Below are positions 51,765-61,087 of a stretch of DNA of 64,000 nucleotides, piece by piece. The DNA lies in NCBI RefSeq assembly GCF_019931275.1, contig NZ_JAIOTY010000001.1, positions 620,001 through 684,000 on the forward strand, written 5' to 3'. This DNA comes from Nitratidesulfovibrio sp. SRB-5 (GTDB lineage Bacteria; Desulfobacterota; Desulfovibrionia; Desulfovibrionales; Desulfovibrionaceae). Under the pieces are notes generated by a model. That model saw only the letters and a list, made by a program, of their open reading frames with translations. It made no database searches and was not told the origin of the DNA. The first letter of the stretch is position 1. Every line of letters begins with the position of its first letter. Position numbers and translations under genes: made by a program.

Positions 51765-52026
51765 GGTGTTTTCCTGTAGGGGCGGGAAGAAGGAGGCAGG
51801 CAGGGATCATGATATTCGTAACCCGATGGATTGCCAAGGTATCGGGGCGCGGCGCGTGATATCGATGATAATGCGTGGTGGTTTTTCGGAAAATCATTTC
51901 ACACTGGCGCCCATTCTGGTGTACACTGGCGGCAGGATTCTCTCCTCCCGTCCGGGCTCCGCATCATGTCGGGGCGCGGAGGGCATGCGGTCACCCCCTC
52001 CACCCTCAAACCGCAGGAGTGGCACC

Positions 52027-52428
52027 ATGCAGGAAATCAGACTGCACCGTAACGGACGCGAAGACCTCGTATTCAGCGGCGAACACCTGGCCACGGTGGA
52101 TGACCGCGAATGGATGGGCATAGCCCCCAACTGGTGGGAACTGGCCCTGTACCGGTCCGAAGCGGGGGGCTTCGTGCTTTCCTCCGTGTTTTACCTGAAC
52201 TTTCCGCGCCATCGCGTGCTGCGCGGGGCCGTGGTGTTCCAGAGCATCGCCGACGTGCGCGACTACGTTGTCAACGCGTGCAACGGCCCCTCCATGATCG
52301 CGGACGGCCTGCTGGGCCGGGCGCGCAGGCGCATCCGCCAACTGGACGACCCCATTCCGCCGCTGCCGCAGTTTGCGCCGGTATCCGACTACGAATCCTT
52401 CGGAGAACGCGAGATTCCCTATGCATGA
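52027..52428 (+). CDS. Small hypothetical protein
   Basis: A 133-residue protein, MQEIRLHRNGREDLVFSGEH onward, AGGAG eight bases upstream. No family is recognised with certainty. It has an EWMGIAPNWWELALYRSEAG segment (about 28-47), a strand-rich middle (FVLSSVFYLNFP, GAVVFQSIADVRDYV) and an acidic C-terminus with DYESFGEREIP. It lacks a signal peptide. It is preceded by a 260-base gap without other genes. Confidence 0.72.
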   Translation: MQEIRLHRNGREDLVFSGEHLATVDDREWMGIAPNWWELALYRSEAGGFVLSSVFYLNFPRHRVLRGAVVFQSIADVRDYVVNACNGPSMIADGLLGRARRRIRQLDDPIPPLPQFAPVSDYESFGEREIPYA

Positions 52429-52637
52429 CGACACACGGCACGTGCCGCGCCGTCGGTTCCGGGAAGGGACGCGGCGCGGCGCCATGCGAAACGGCGGCCC
52501 TGGCCGCCGTTTATCGTTTGCGGGGCTTTTCGCGTGTGCGGGCAGGCTCCGGATGCCTGCGGACGATACGGCAGAAGCAGCGCGATGCGCGCGCCGCGCC
52601 GGGCGGCGGGCCGATATGGTGGCTGTGTCCCCGCCGG

Positions 52638-54533
52638 TCAGGAGAGATGCCGCCCGGCGGAACGCTGTCCGGACGTGCCCTGCACGTATGGGTGGAACTT
52701 GGTGTCGTCGTCCAGCATGTGGCGCGCCACCACCTCGTGGGAGATGACCCGCAGCGCCGTGTCGAGGGGAAGGTTGGCGTGCTCGTAGCGAGCGGCCAGG
52801 TCGCCCGCCGCTTCCAGCAGGGTGGCGTGCAGTTCCGCGTGGTGCTCGGCGTCGGGGTAGCCCCGGCTGCGCAGCACGGCTTCCTCGTCGCGGAAATGCT
52901 CGGCAAGGGCGGTGAGCAGTTCGTGGATGATGGCCAGGCAGGCCGCGCGGGGGGCGTTGTCCAGAAAGGCGGCCAACAGCCGGTTGACCATCTCGAACAG
53001 TTGGCGGTGCTGGGCGTCGATGCGTGCCTCGCCGCATTCGTACGAACGGCTCCAGGCAAGCCGCAGCAGATCGGCGTGCGGGCAGGCCTGCGGGGGCAGG
53101 ATGTCCTGTGCCGTGGCCACCGTGTTCCGCCCCTTGGACTTGGCCCGGTACAAGGCCCGGTCGGCCATGTCGATTGCCTGGTCCGGGGTGGCGTTGCGCC
53201 CGCCGCGCACCGTGGTCACGCCCACGCTGACGGTAACGTGGCCCGCCGGGGTGTTGCCCGGGTGGACGATGCACAGTTCGGCCACGGCGCAACGAATGCG
53301 TTCGGCCATCTGTGCCGCCCCCGCTTCCGCCGTGCCGGGCAGCACGCAGGCGAATTCCTCGCCGCCGTAGCGGGCCACCATGTCGGGCGCGCGGTGGACC
53401 ACCGTGCGCAGGGTGTGCGCCACGGCCCGCAGGCAGGTGTCACCCGCCAGATGGCCGTGGATGTCGTTGTAGGACTTGAAGTTGTCCACATCGACCATCA
53501 GCAGCGACAGCACGTCCTCCGAACGCTGGGCTCGGCGCAGTTCCGCTTCCAGGGCGCAATCCAGACGACTTCTGTTGAACAGCCCGGTCAGCGGGTCGCG
53601 CATGGCCTTCTGTTCCCACATTTCGCGGTTGCTGTCGGCGTTCAGCAACTGGCGGTTGTGCAGGGCCACTCCCAGGGTGACTATGGTGGTGCTGCACAGG
53701 AATGTGGCCAGCAGAAAGGCCGCCTCGCCCGTGGTGGGCATCTGGAAGGGACCGAAGCCCATGGTGGCGCCGTAGGCCACGGCCATCATGGAAGGGGCCA
53801 GGGCCAGCATCAGCCCGTGCAGGCGGGCATTGTAGGCCAGCAGCACCAGCAGGGGCATGATGAAGTAGATGCACCCGCCATACCCGTTGAAGGACAGCAG
53901 AAGAAACACCAGGTTGCCGCCCAGCACGCCCCCCAGCCAGCGGCATTCCCTGCCGGTAAGGTGGCGGTATGCGGCGCAGGCCCGGTACAACGGGTAGACC
54001 AGCAGCAGCCCCAGGCATACCGCCATGACCAGCGTGGCGAACAGGTATTCTGCCTGGTCCCACGGCACGTATCCTTCCGTAGCCTGTTGCAGGACGATGA
54101 CCCCGGCGCCGGAGACGGCGGCGGGCAGGCAGACCCTGCCCACTGCGCGGAACAGGTCGGGCACGCTGGCAGGTGGCGCGGCGAACACGCGTTGCAGGAG
54201 CATGGCGGCCATGCCCCCGGCAAGGGCGTCGGACACGGCGGCGGACAGCACGCAGGACAGGGGCAGTGCCGCGTGGCGCGCTGGCCCGGAAAGCAGGGCC
54301 ACGGCCAGGGAAAGGACCGCGATGAGCGGCATGGACTGCCAGCCGCTGCGCAGGCACACCACCATGGCCACCCCGGCCCCAAGACGCAGCGGGGTCAGGT
54401 TGTGCACGCCCAGGGCAAAGACGTTGGCGTCCAGCCAGGTGGCGGCGCAGTAGGCGGAAAGGGCGGAGAATAGCCAGACGGCACCGGTGGCTGGCCGGGG
54501 CGCGGTGGTTTCTCCGGTTGCGGGTCGATCCAT
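52638..54533 (-). CDS. Membrane diguanylate cyclase fused to bacteriohemerythrin
   Basis: A 631-residue protein. The N-terminal 300 residues hold about eight hydrophobic segments (a MASE1-like sensor; assignment tentative). GGDEF follows (about 315-480) with active site ARYGGEEFACVLP (about 389) and RxxD feedback site RAPD five residues upstream. The C-terminal 125 residues are a bacteriohemerythrin domain: IDAQHRQLFEMVN, HFRDEE, HHAELH and HMLDDD supply the His/Glu/Asp ligands of the di-iron O2 site. Oxygen or redox state of the iron pair probably controls cyclic di-GMP synthesis, a sensible input for an anaerobe. It is monocistronic. Confidence 0.93.
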   Translation of the reverse strand: MDRPATGETTAPRPATGAVWLFSALSAYCAATWLDANVFALGVHNLTPLRLGAGVAMVVCLRSGWQSMPLIAVLSLAVALLSGPARHAALPLSCVLSAAVSDALAGGMAAMLLQRVFAAPPASVPDLFRAVGRVCLPAAVSGAGVIVLQQATEGYVPWDQAEYLFATLVMAVCLGLLLVYPLYRACAAYRHLTGRECRWLGGVLGGNLVFLLLSFNGYGGCIYFIMPLLVLLAYNARLHGLMLALAPSMMAVAYGATMGFGPFQMPTTGEAAFLLATFLCSTTIVTLGVALHNRQLLNADSNREMWEQKAMRDPLTGLFNRSRLDCALEAELRRAQRSEDVLSLLMVDVDNFKSYNDIHGHLAGDTCLRAVAHTLRTVVHRAPDMVARYGGEEFACVLPGTAEAGAAQMAERIRCAVAELCIVHPGNTPAGHVTVSVGVTTVRGGRNATPDQAIDMADRALYRAKSKGRNTVATAQDILPPQACPHADLLRLAWSRSYECGEARIDAQHRQLFEMVNRLLAAFLDNAPRAACLAIIHELLTALAEHFRDEEAVLRSRGYPDAEHHAELHATLLEAAGDLAARYEHANLPLDTALRVISHEVVARHMLDDDTKFHPYVQGTSGQRSAGRHLS

Positions 54534-54959
54534 GGTGTACGGCTATACGCGATTTCCGGCTTTGGACAAGGTGGTGGAATGCCCACCTTTGTGCCGGTCC
54601 ATACGGGTCCATGCCGTCTTGTGGCGGGGCGGGTACTGCATCGTGAAGGCGGGTGCGCGCTGTATTTGGCGAAGGTGGCCGCGCGGGCGCGGGGGGCATG
54701 CCGCCAGTCCGGAAAAATGAACTGCAATGGCAGTCGGTTGGACGCACACACAAGAGTGTGGGGGGATTCCCTATGCTGCACTGCGCAGCCCCCATGTCGA
54801 AGTCGGGTAACGTCCGGTTCACCGGGCTGCACTGGCGGGCACGGACGAGGAAAGATGGCCCGCACCATTTGCATCTGGGTGGCCCATCGGGAGGTTGCAG
54901 CTGGCACATCCTGCAACCGAATGCATGCAGGCAGGCTACAACCGCGTCGGTAGGGGCGT
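54534..54959. other. Intergenic region, no gene seen
   Basis: Contains a small hairpin (AAGGTGG / CCCACCTT) at 54572-54592 near the start of the GGDEF-hemerythrin gene. No other feature was identified. A promoter for that gene should lie here. Confidence 0.35.
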
Positions 54960-54994
54960 CCCTTCCGGGAAGGCGATGAGCCCTCCCGGAAGGG
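54960..54994 (-). terminator. Terminator of tupA
   Basis: An 11-base-pair stem (CCCTTCCGGGA / TCCCGGAAGGG), 12 bases beyond the tupA stop. No U-tract, but the stem is perfect. Confidence 0.6.
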
Positions 54995-55005
54995 GGCGGT
55001 TGCGC

Positions 55006-55830
55006 TTAACGGGGGGTAGCGTTGGGAAAGAACAGCGGTTCGCCGTATTTCTCCACCCCAAAGGTCTTGATGATGCCCTGCGCTTCTTCGCCCGTAAGCC
55101 AGTCGGCCAGCTGCAAGGCCCCGGCAGTGTTGACCTGCGGGAATTTTTCGGGATTGACCCGGATGAGGGCGATATAGTTGAGCAGCAGCGGATCCTTCTC
55201 CACCAGCACCGCCAGACGGGAGCTGTCCTTGAGGGTCAACCAGGTGGCGCGGTCCATGAGCACGTATGCGTTCTTTTCGTCGGCGAACTGCGTGGTGGCC
55301 TTGTTGCCCTTGGCGCCGTCGGGGTAGACCACGTACCAGTCCCCTCCGGGCTCGATGCCTGCCGCGGACCAGACTTCCATTTCCTTCACGTGGGTGCCCG
55401 AATTGTCGCCACGGGTGACCACCATGGCCTTGCGGGTTGCCAATCGCCTGAAGGCTTCCGTGGCGTCCTTCATTCCCCGTATGCCCGCCGGATCCTCCTT
55501 GGGGCCCAGGATCACGAAGTCGTTGTACATCACGTCGCGGCGGTCCACGCCAAAGCCGTCGGCGATGAACTTGTCCTCAAGCTTGCGGGCATGCACGATG
55601 ACCATGTCGAAGTCGCCCGTGCGGGCCTTTTTCAGGGTTTCGCCCGTGCCCGCCTTTTCATAGGTCGCCTTGATGCCTGTGCGTTGCCCGAAGGTATCGG
55701 CAAGCAAGGGAATGATGCCTGCGTCCACCGGGCCGATGGTGCTGGATATCCTGATGGTCCCGGTGTCCTGGGCGAATGCTCCGCCGGTCATGAGAAGCGA
55801 CAGTAACAGAACAGCAAGGCTCGTGCGCAT
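55006..55830 (-). CDS. tupA: TupA-type tungstate-binding protein
   Basis: A 274-residue periplasmic binding protein. A signal peptide (cleavage after AFA-Q, about 20) is followed by TupA signatures: RISSTIGPVDAGIIPLLADTF, quoted as RISSTIGPVDAG, then GTGETLKKARTGDFDMVIVH (about 61-80) and VTRGDNSGTHVKEMEVW (about 138). This family binds tungstate (and less tightly molybdate) for tungsten-dependent oxidoreductases such as formate dehydrogenases. The usual tupB and tupC genes are not next to it. The gene follows a BPL_N-domain gene by 51 bases, probably in one operon. Confidence 0.9.
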   Translation of the reverse strand: MRTSLAVLLLSLLMTGGAFAQDTGTIRISSTIGPVDAGIIPLLADTFGQRTGIKATYEKAGTGETLKKARTGDFDMVIVHARKLEDKFIADGFGVDRRDVMYNDFVILGPKEDPAGIRGMKDATEAFRRLATRKAMVVTRGDNSGTHVKEMEVWSAAGIEPGGDWYVVYPDGAKGNKATTQFADEKNAYVLMDRATWLTLKDSSRLAVLVEKDPLLLNYIALIRVNPEKFPQVNTAGALQLADWLTGEEAQGIIKTFGVEKYGEPLFFPNATPR

Positions 55831-55881
55831 GGCGTTCTCCTTGGGGGTGGGATGGTCATGTATAGTAATCCGTATGCCGGA

Positions 55882-57174
55882 CTACCCGTGCAGTTGCAGG
55901 AACACCAGCCGGTCCAGCACGTCCAGCAGTTCCGCGTACAGGCCGCCGCTGGCCATGGGCGGGCCGAACAGGGCGGCGCGCTGTTCCTTCAGGCTCTGGC
56001 GCGAGACGGTTTCCGGAAAGGTCTTGGACAGGGTCATGGCCAGCCGTTCGGCCAGCAGGTAGCCGGTGACGCCCTTGTGGAACAGGGCCAGCCGGGCCAG
56101 GAAGTCCGCCTTGCGCCCGTGCCAGTAGTCCTCTGCGGCGGGCGTGGGCGGGGTGGACACGGCGGTGCACACCGCCGCGTGCAGGTTGTTCAGGTTGGCG
56201 CCGGGTATGCCCGCGCGCCAGCCGATGAGCCACGAATTGCGGCGAAAGAACAGGCAGTGGTTGATGCCGATGGTCACGATGTCGTCGAACAGCGCGCGGG
56301 CGCGCAACAGGCCGTCGTCGTGCCAGCGGGCGGGCAGGGCGTCCAGTTCCCATGCGGGCACCAGCGGGGTTGCGGCGCGCAGGCCACCGGAAACGCCGGG
56401 AACGCCGGAAGCGGGGGGGGCGTCGGTCAGGCGCTGCACCAGATGCGCCAGCCACAGGTTGGCCTGGGGCGATTCCGGCGTTTCGAGGTGGGTGTAGCTG
56501 AGGGTGTAGCTGCCCGTGCCGTACCTGCCGTGCAGGATGCACGGCTGCCCGACCAGAAAGGTGGGCCGCAGGCGGATGCCGTACAGGTCTTCCCACTCGG
56601 CGAAGGTGCCGGGGGGCAGGGTGTCCAGCGGCAGGTCGGCCACCCAGAAATCGCTGCCCGGCTCGGTGTAGCGGGCCAGTATTTCCACGTCGTGGCCGTC
56701 TTCCGGGGCAAAGCGGCCCGGCCACCACACCGGCAGGGCCGGTTCCGGCGGCAGGGCGGCTGGGGTCAGGGGGTGCCCGGCGCTGACCGTGGCGTGCACG
56801 TGGCCGGACACGAAGTGCTGCATGCGGTCGGTGAACGACGCGCGCGACCACGGGCACAGCCCAAGGCCGTGTTCACCGGTAAGGCCAAGGCCCGCGCCGC
56901 CGCAGAAGCCAAGGTAGCGTCCGCCCCCGGCCACGTAGTCGCGCACGGCCTGCATGCCCGCCTCGCCCAGGGCGTCGGCCTTGAGGCGCGCGGTGCCGCC
57001 GGGCACCAGCAGCAGGGCGGGGGGATTGCGGGAAAGCAGGCCGTCGGCTATCTCTTGCGCCCGCACCAGCCGGTACGGCAGGCCCATGCTCTCAACCGCA
57101 CGCCAGGCCAGCAGCCCCCAGACGTGGGATTCGTCCCAAAGTATGTGAAGGGTTGACATCTCTCTGCCGCTCAT
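55882..57174 (-). CDS. BPL_N (glutamine-amidotransferase-like) domain protein
   Basis: A 430-residue protein. The N-terminal 230 residues match the BPL_N domain, a class I amidotransferase-like fold: LHILWDESHVWGLLAWRAVE at the start, LLLVPGGTARLKADALG near 55 and YLGFCGGAGLGLTG (nucleophile-elbow-like CGG, Cys about 91). Catalytic competence is not proven. The C-terminal 180 residues, helical and containing FFRRNSWLIGWRAGIPGANL, are not recognised. It probably forms an operon with tupA. The start at 57174 or the Met at 57159 are both possible; neither has a convincing Shine-Dalgarno. Confidence 0.8.
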   Translation of the reverse strand: MSGREMSTLHILWDESHVWGLLAWRAVESMGLPYRLVRAQEIADGLLSRNPPALLLVPGGTARLKADALGEAGMQAVRDYVAGGGRYLGFCGGAGLGLTGEHGLGLCPWSRASFTDRMQHFVSGHVHATVSAGHPLTPAALPPEPALPVWWPGRFAPEDGHDVEILARYTEPGSDFWVADLPLDTLPPGTFAEWEDLYGIRLRPTFLVGQPCILHGRYGTGSYTLSYTHLETPESPQANLWLAHLVQRLTDAPPASGVPGVSGGLRAATPLVPAWELDALPARWHDDGLLRARALFDDIVTIGINHCLFFRRNSWLIGWRAGIPGANLNNLHAAVCTAVSTPPTPAAEDYWHGRKADFLARLALFHKGVTGYLLAERLAMTLSKTFPETVSRQSLKEQRAALFGPPMASGGLYAELLDVLDRLVFLQLHG

Positions 57175-57376
57175 TAGGGTGGGGAAGCCGTTTTACCGGG
57201 GGCATCGCCGGGCCTTGCCGTCATGACGAAACGTCCGCGCGGCATGCCCGGCGCGGCGTTTCGCCCGTGTCCGGGCGTTCGTTGCGCTGCCCGCAGCGGG
57301 TGGCCGTCGCAGGCCGCCGCCGCGCGCATCGCCCGCCGGTGCGGCACCCTACATCATCTTTTCCGGAGATTACAAC

Positions 57377-60028
57377 ATGTCGGACAACGCGCTGCCCAAG
57401 GGCTACGAGCCTCGGGACGTAGAATCCCGCTGGCGTGCCCACTGGGAGGGGAACAAGACCTTCACCCCCGACCTGGACGCCCCCGGCGAACCATTCTCCA
57501 TCGTCATACCGCCGCCCAACGTCACCGGGGCCCTGCACATGGGCCACGCCCTCAACCTGACCATCCAGGACATCCTGTGCCGCCATGCCCGCCAGAAGGG
57601 CAAGAAGGTGCTGTGGGTGCCGGGCACCGACCACGCGGGCATCGCCACCCAGAACGTGGTGGAGCGCGGGCTGGCCAAGGAAGGCAAGGGCCGCCACGAC
57701 CTGGGCCGCGAGAAGTTCATCGAGCGGGTATGGGAATGGCGTGAGGAATACGGCACCCGCATCCTGAACCAGATCCGCGCCATGGGCGCCTCGGTGGACT
57801 GGACGCGCGAGCGCTTCACCATGGACGAGGGCCTTTCGCGCGCCGTTCGCCAGGTGTTCGTGAAGCTGTACGACGACGGCCTGATCTACAAGGGCGATTA
57901 CATCATCAACTGGTGCAACCGCTGCCACACCGCCCTGGCCGACGACGAAGTGGATCACCTGCCGCGCAAGGACCACCTGTGGCAGCTGCGCTACCCGCTG
58001 GCCGACGGCAGCGGCGAACTGGTCATCGCCACCACCCGTCCGGAGACCATGTTCGGCGACACCGCCGTGTGCGTGCACCCCGAAGACGAGCGCTACACCG
58101 CCTTCATCGGCAAGATGGTGAAGCTGCCCCTGACGGACCGCGAGATTCCGGTCATCGCAGACAACTACGTGGACCGTGAATTCGGCACCGGCGCGCTGAA
58201 GGTCACCCCCTCGCACGACCACAACGACTGGGAGCTGGGGCACCGCCACAAGCTGGAATTCCTTCAGGTCATCGACGAGAACGGCGTGATGAACGAGCAC
58301 GCCGGCATCTACGCGGGCCTGACCAAGGAAGAATGCCGCAAGCGCGTGGTGGCCGACCTTGCCGCCCAGGGCGTGCTGGTGAAGGAAGAGGAACTGGACC
58401 ACAGCGTGGGCCATTGCTACCGCTGCAAGTCGGTCATCGAGCCGCACGTGTCCACCCAGTGGTTCGTGGCGGCCAGCAAGATGGCCCCGCGCGCCCGCGC
58501 CGCCGTGCCCGCCGCCACGCAGATATTTCCCGACAACTGGGAAAAGACCTACTACAACTGGCTGGACAACATCCGCGACTGGTGCATCAGCCGCCAGATA
58601 TGGTGGGGCCACCGCATTCCCGCGTGGACCTGCGGCGACTGCGGCAAGCTCATCGTGTCCGTGGACGCGCCGGAACGCTGTTCCTGCGGTTCCGCCAACC
58701 TGGCGCAGGACGAGGATGTGCTGGACACGTGGTTCTCGTCCGCGCTGTGGCCGTTCTCTACCATGGGATGGCCCGACGACACGCGCGAACTGAAGACCTT
58801 CTACCCCACCTCGGTGCTGGTCACCGGCTTCGACATCCTGTTCTTCTGGGTGGCCCGCATGATGATGATGGGGCTGCACTTCATGGACGAGGTGCCGTTC
58901 CGCCATGTGTACATCCACGCCCTGGTGCGCGACGCCGAAGGCCGCAAGATGTCCAAGTCCACGGGCAACGTCATCGACCCGCTGGAAATGATCGACAAGT
59001 ACGGCACCGACTCGCTGCGCTTCACCCTGGCGGCCTTCGCGGCCATGGGGCGCGACATCAAGCTGAGCGAAGAGCGCATCGAGGGCTACCGCCACTTCGT
59101 CAACAAGCTGTGGAACGCAGCGCGCTTCGCGCTGATGAACCTGCCCGACGACGAAGCGCCCGCCCCGGTGGACCTGGACACCGTGCAGGGGCTGCACCAC
59201 CGCTGGATTCTCCACCGGCTGGAAGAGATGAAGGAATCCACCGACGCCGCCATCACGGGCTACCGCTTCAACGATGCGGCGCAGGGGATGTACCGGTTCA
59301 TCTGGAACGAGTTCTGCGACTGGTACCTGGAACTCATCAAGCCCGACATGCAGGCTGGCGGCGAACGCAAGGCCGCGGCGCAGCACGTGCTGCTTACCGT
59401 ACTGCGCGAAACGCTTACCCTGCTGCACCCCATCATGCCGTTCATCACCTGCGAAATCTGGGCGGCCCTGCCCGGCAACGCGGGCACCGACCTTGCCGTG
59501 CAGCCCTTCCCCGCCGCGCGCCCCGGCTGCGTCCGGGCAGAGGATGCCGCACGCATGGAACTGGTCCAGGGGGTCATTGGCGCGGTGCGCACCATCCGGG
59601 CGGAACTGAACATCGCGCCTTCGCTGCGCCTGACCGCGCTGGTGCGCACGGCCAACGAGCACGACCGGCAGGTGCTGGAGGAAAACCGCCAGATGCTGCT
59701 GGTGCTGGCCCGGCTGGAAAACGCCGAGTTCGGCCCCGCCATCGAGGCGCCCAGGGCATCGGCCAGCAACGTGGTGTCCGGCAACGAGGTCATCGTGCCG
59801 CTGACCGGCGCCGTGGACTTCGAGGCGGAACTTGCCCGCCTGGACAAGGAACTGGGCAAGATCGAAAAGGATCTGGTGCAGGTAAACAAGAAGCTGGCCA
59901 ACGAGAGCTTCGTGGACAAGGCCCCCGCCGAGGTGGTGGCCAAGGAGCGCGCCCGCGCCGGTGAACTGGCCGATGCCAAGGCCAAGCTGGAGGCGTTGCA
60001 GCAGCGGTTCCGCGAGGCCATTGGCTAG
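57377..60028 (+). CDS. valS: Valyl-tRNA synthetase
   Basis: An 883-residue class I synthetase. It shows the HIGH-type motif GALHMGHAL (about 54-62), the editing domain with VIATTRPETMFGDTAV (about 215), KMSKS in GRKMSKSTGNVIDP (about 522), the anticodon-binding domain, and a C-terminal coiled coil (LDKELGKIEKDLVQVNKKLA) that clamps tRNA. The length is normal for the family. A GGAG site lies nine bases before the ATG. A palindromic repeat element and then a strong terminator follow. Confidence 0.98.
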   Translation: MSDNALPKGYEPRDVESRWRAHWEGNKTFTPDLDAPGEPFSIVIPPPNVTGALHMGHALNLTIQDILCRHARQKGKKVLWVPGTDHAGIATQNVVERGLAKEGKGRHDLGREKFIERVWEWREEYGTRILNQIRAMGASVDWTRERFTMDEGLSRAVRQVFVKLYDDGLIYKGDYIINWCNRCHTALADDEVDHLPRKDHLWQLRYPLADGSGELVIATTRPETMFGDTAVCVHPEDERYTAFIGKMVKLPLTDREIPVIADNYVDREFGTGALKVTPSHDHNDWELGHRHKLEFLQVIDENGVMNEHAGIYAGLTKEECRKRVVADLAAQGVLVKEEELDHSVGHCYRCKSVIEPHVSTQWFVAASKMAPRARAAVPAATQIFPDNWEKTYYNWLDNIRDWCISRQIWWGHRIPAWTCGDCGKLIVSVDAPERCSCGSANLAQDEDVLDTWFSSALWPFSTMGWPDDTRELKTFYPTSVLVTGFDILFFWVARMMMMGLHFMDEVPFRHVYIHALVRDAEGRKMSKSTGNVIDPLEMIDKYGTDSLRFTLAAFAAMGRDIKLSEERIEGYRHFVNKLWNAARFALMNLPDDEAPAPVDLDTVQGLHHRWILHRLEEMKESTDAAITGYRFNDAAQGMYRFIWNEFCDWYLELIKPDMQAGGERKAAAQHVLLTVLRETLTLLHPIMPFITCEIWAALPGNAGTDLAVQPFPAARPGCVRAEDAARMELVQGVIGAVRTIRAELNIAPSLRLTALVRTANEHDRQVLEENRQMLLVLARLENAEFGPAIEAPRASASNVVSGNEVIVPLTGAVDFEAELARLDKELGKIEKDLVQVNKKLANESFVDKAPAEVVAKERARAGELADAKAKLEALQQRFREAIG

Positions 60029-60047
60029 TTCGGGAAAAGTATGAAAC

Positions 60048-60161
60048 GGGGGCGGGGAAGGTGATACCTTTTGCGGCAGCCGTTAGGTGAGTGCGAAGCG
60101 CGAACCTTACGGATGGCGACCGCAACGCGCAAAAGGTTCCCTTCCCCGCCCTCGAACCCCC
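60048..60161. repeat. Palindromic intergenic element behind valS
   Basis: Imperfect arms of about 28 bases (GGGGGCGGGGAAGG.. ACCTTTTGCG / CGCAAAAGGT..CCTTCCCCGCC..CCCCC). The loop GCGCGAACCTTACGGATGGC is shared, inverted, with the livF copy. Confidence 0.75.
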
Positions 60162-60225
60162 ACCCCTTCCCTCCAAAAACCTTCAATTGGGGGAGACGCG
60201 CTGGGTATGGTTGCTGGTACCTGAC

Positions 60226-60256
60226 AACGCCGCGCCGGGCAACCGGCGCGGCGTTT
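60226..60256 (+). terminator. Terminator downstream of valS
   Basis: An AACGCCGCGCCGG / CCGGCGCGGCGTT stem with a four- to five-base loop and TTTT. Perfect pairing. Confidence 0.85.
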
Positions 60257-60419
60257 TGCGTGTCTCGCACGGGCGGCGGCGCGGCTTGTCACCCCGGCAT
60301 GAATCCGCCATACCGGGCATGCGCGTTCCGTGATGGTGCGGTAATGCCTGCCCCCCAAGTTTTGCCCGGTTTTCGTGCGCGCCACCTCCATCCCCCTGCG
60401 AAGAACGTTCGAGGCCCCC

Positions 60420-60872
60420 ATGACCGACACCGCCCCCCTGCATCTGGTGGCCCCCTGCGGGCTGGACTGTTCGCGCTGCGTGAACTGTAGCGAAGGGCAG
60501 GTGGCCGCCCATGCCAAGATCATCCGCGACATTCTCGGCCCCGGCTTCGGCCCGTTCGCCGAGCGGCTTGCGGCCATGAACCCGGCCCTGGCCGAATACC
60601 CGGCCTTTGCCCGCGTGCTGGATGCGCTGGCGGAGGGGACGTGCCCCGGCTGCAAGACGGAGCGCCGCACCTGCCTGCCCACCTGCAAGGTGGCCGGGTG
60701 CGCCGCCGCGCGCGGGCTGGACTTCTGTGCCGACTGCGCGGACTACCCCTGCGCCGACACCGGCCTGCCGCCTCGGCTGGAGCAGAAGTGGCGCGCCAGC
60801 AACGACCACATCCGCGCGGCGGGGCGCGACGCCTTCCTGCGCGCCCTTGCCGAAACGCCCCGCTACCTGTAG
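60420..60872 (+). CDS. Cys-rich DUF3795-type protein
   Basis: A 150-residue cytoplasmic protein with cysteines arranged as in DUF3795: LVAPCGLDCSRCVNC at the start (about 10-24), CPGC and CLPTCKVAGCAAARG near 75-98, then FCADCADYPC (about 101-110). The pattern suggests metal or Fe-S binding; no function is established. The start was chosen at MTDTAPLHLVAPCG because the family begins close to APCG; an in-frame GTG 15 codons upstream is an alternative. It lies alone between valS and cobA-hemD. Confidence 0.8.
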   Translation: MTDTAPLHLVAPCGLDCSRCVNCSEGQVAAHAKIIRDILGPGFGPFAERLAAMNPALAEYPAFARVLDALAEGTCPGCKTERRTCLPTCKVAGCAAARGLDFCADCADYPCADTGLPPRLEQKWRASNDHIRAAGRDAFLRALAETPRYL

Positions 60873-61087
60873 GCTGCGGCGGTCGAAAAAGCGGGCATGC
60901 ACGCACTCTCATGCGTGGTCGGGCGAGTGGGCTGTTTCGCCCCTGCCCTGTACTGACCTGTACTGTCCTGCCTTGGCCGTGGCCGTGGCCGGGGTACTGC
61001 TTCGCTCGGGAAGTTGTGGTTTTTAGCTGGGATACCGCAAGGATATTTTGCGCGCCCACGAACGGCGCGACACATACCGGAGGAAGG

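Noticed and set aside
54906-54922. TGGCAC followed by TGCAA as another sigma-54 promoter
   Set aside because: The spacing is wrong by one base, the -12 lacks TTGC, and no gene follows on that strand.
57221-59662. 813-codon minus-strand frame opposite valS
   Set aside because: Antisense to an intact valyl-tRNA synthetase; no motif of its own.
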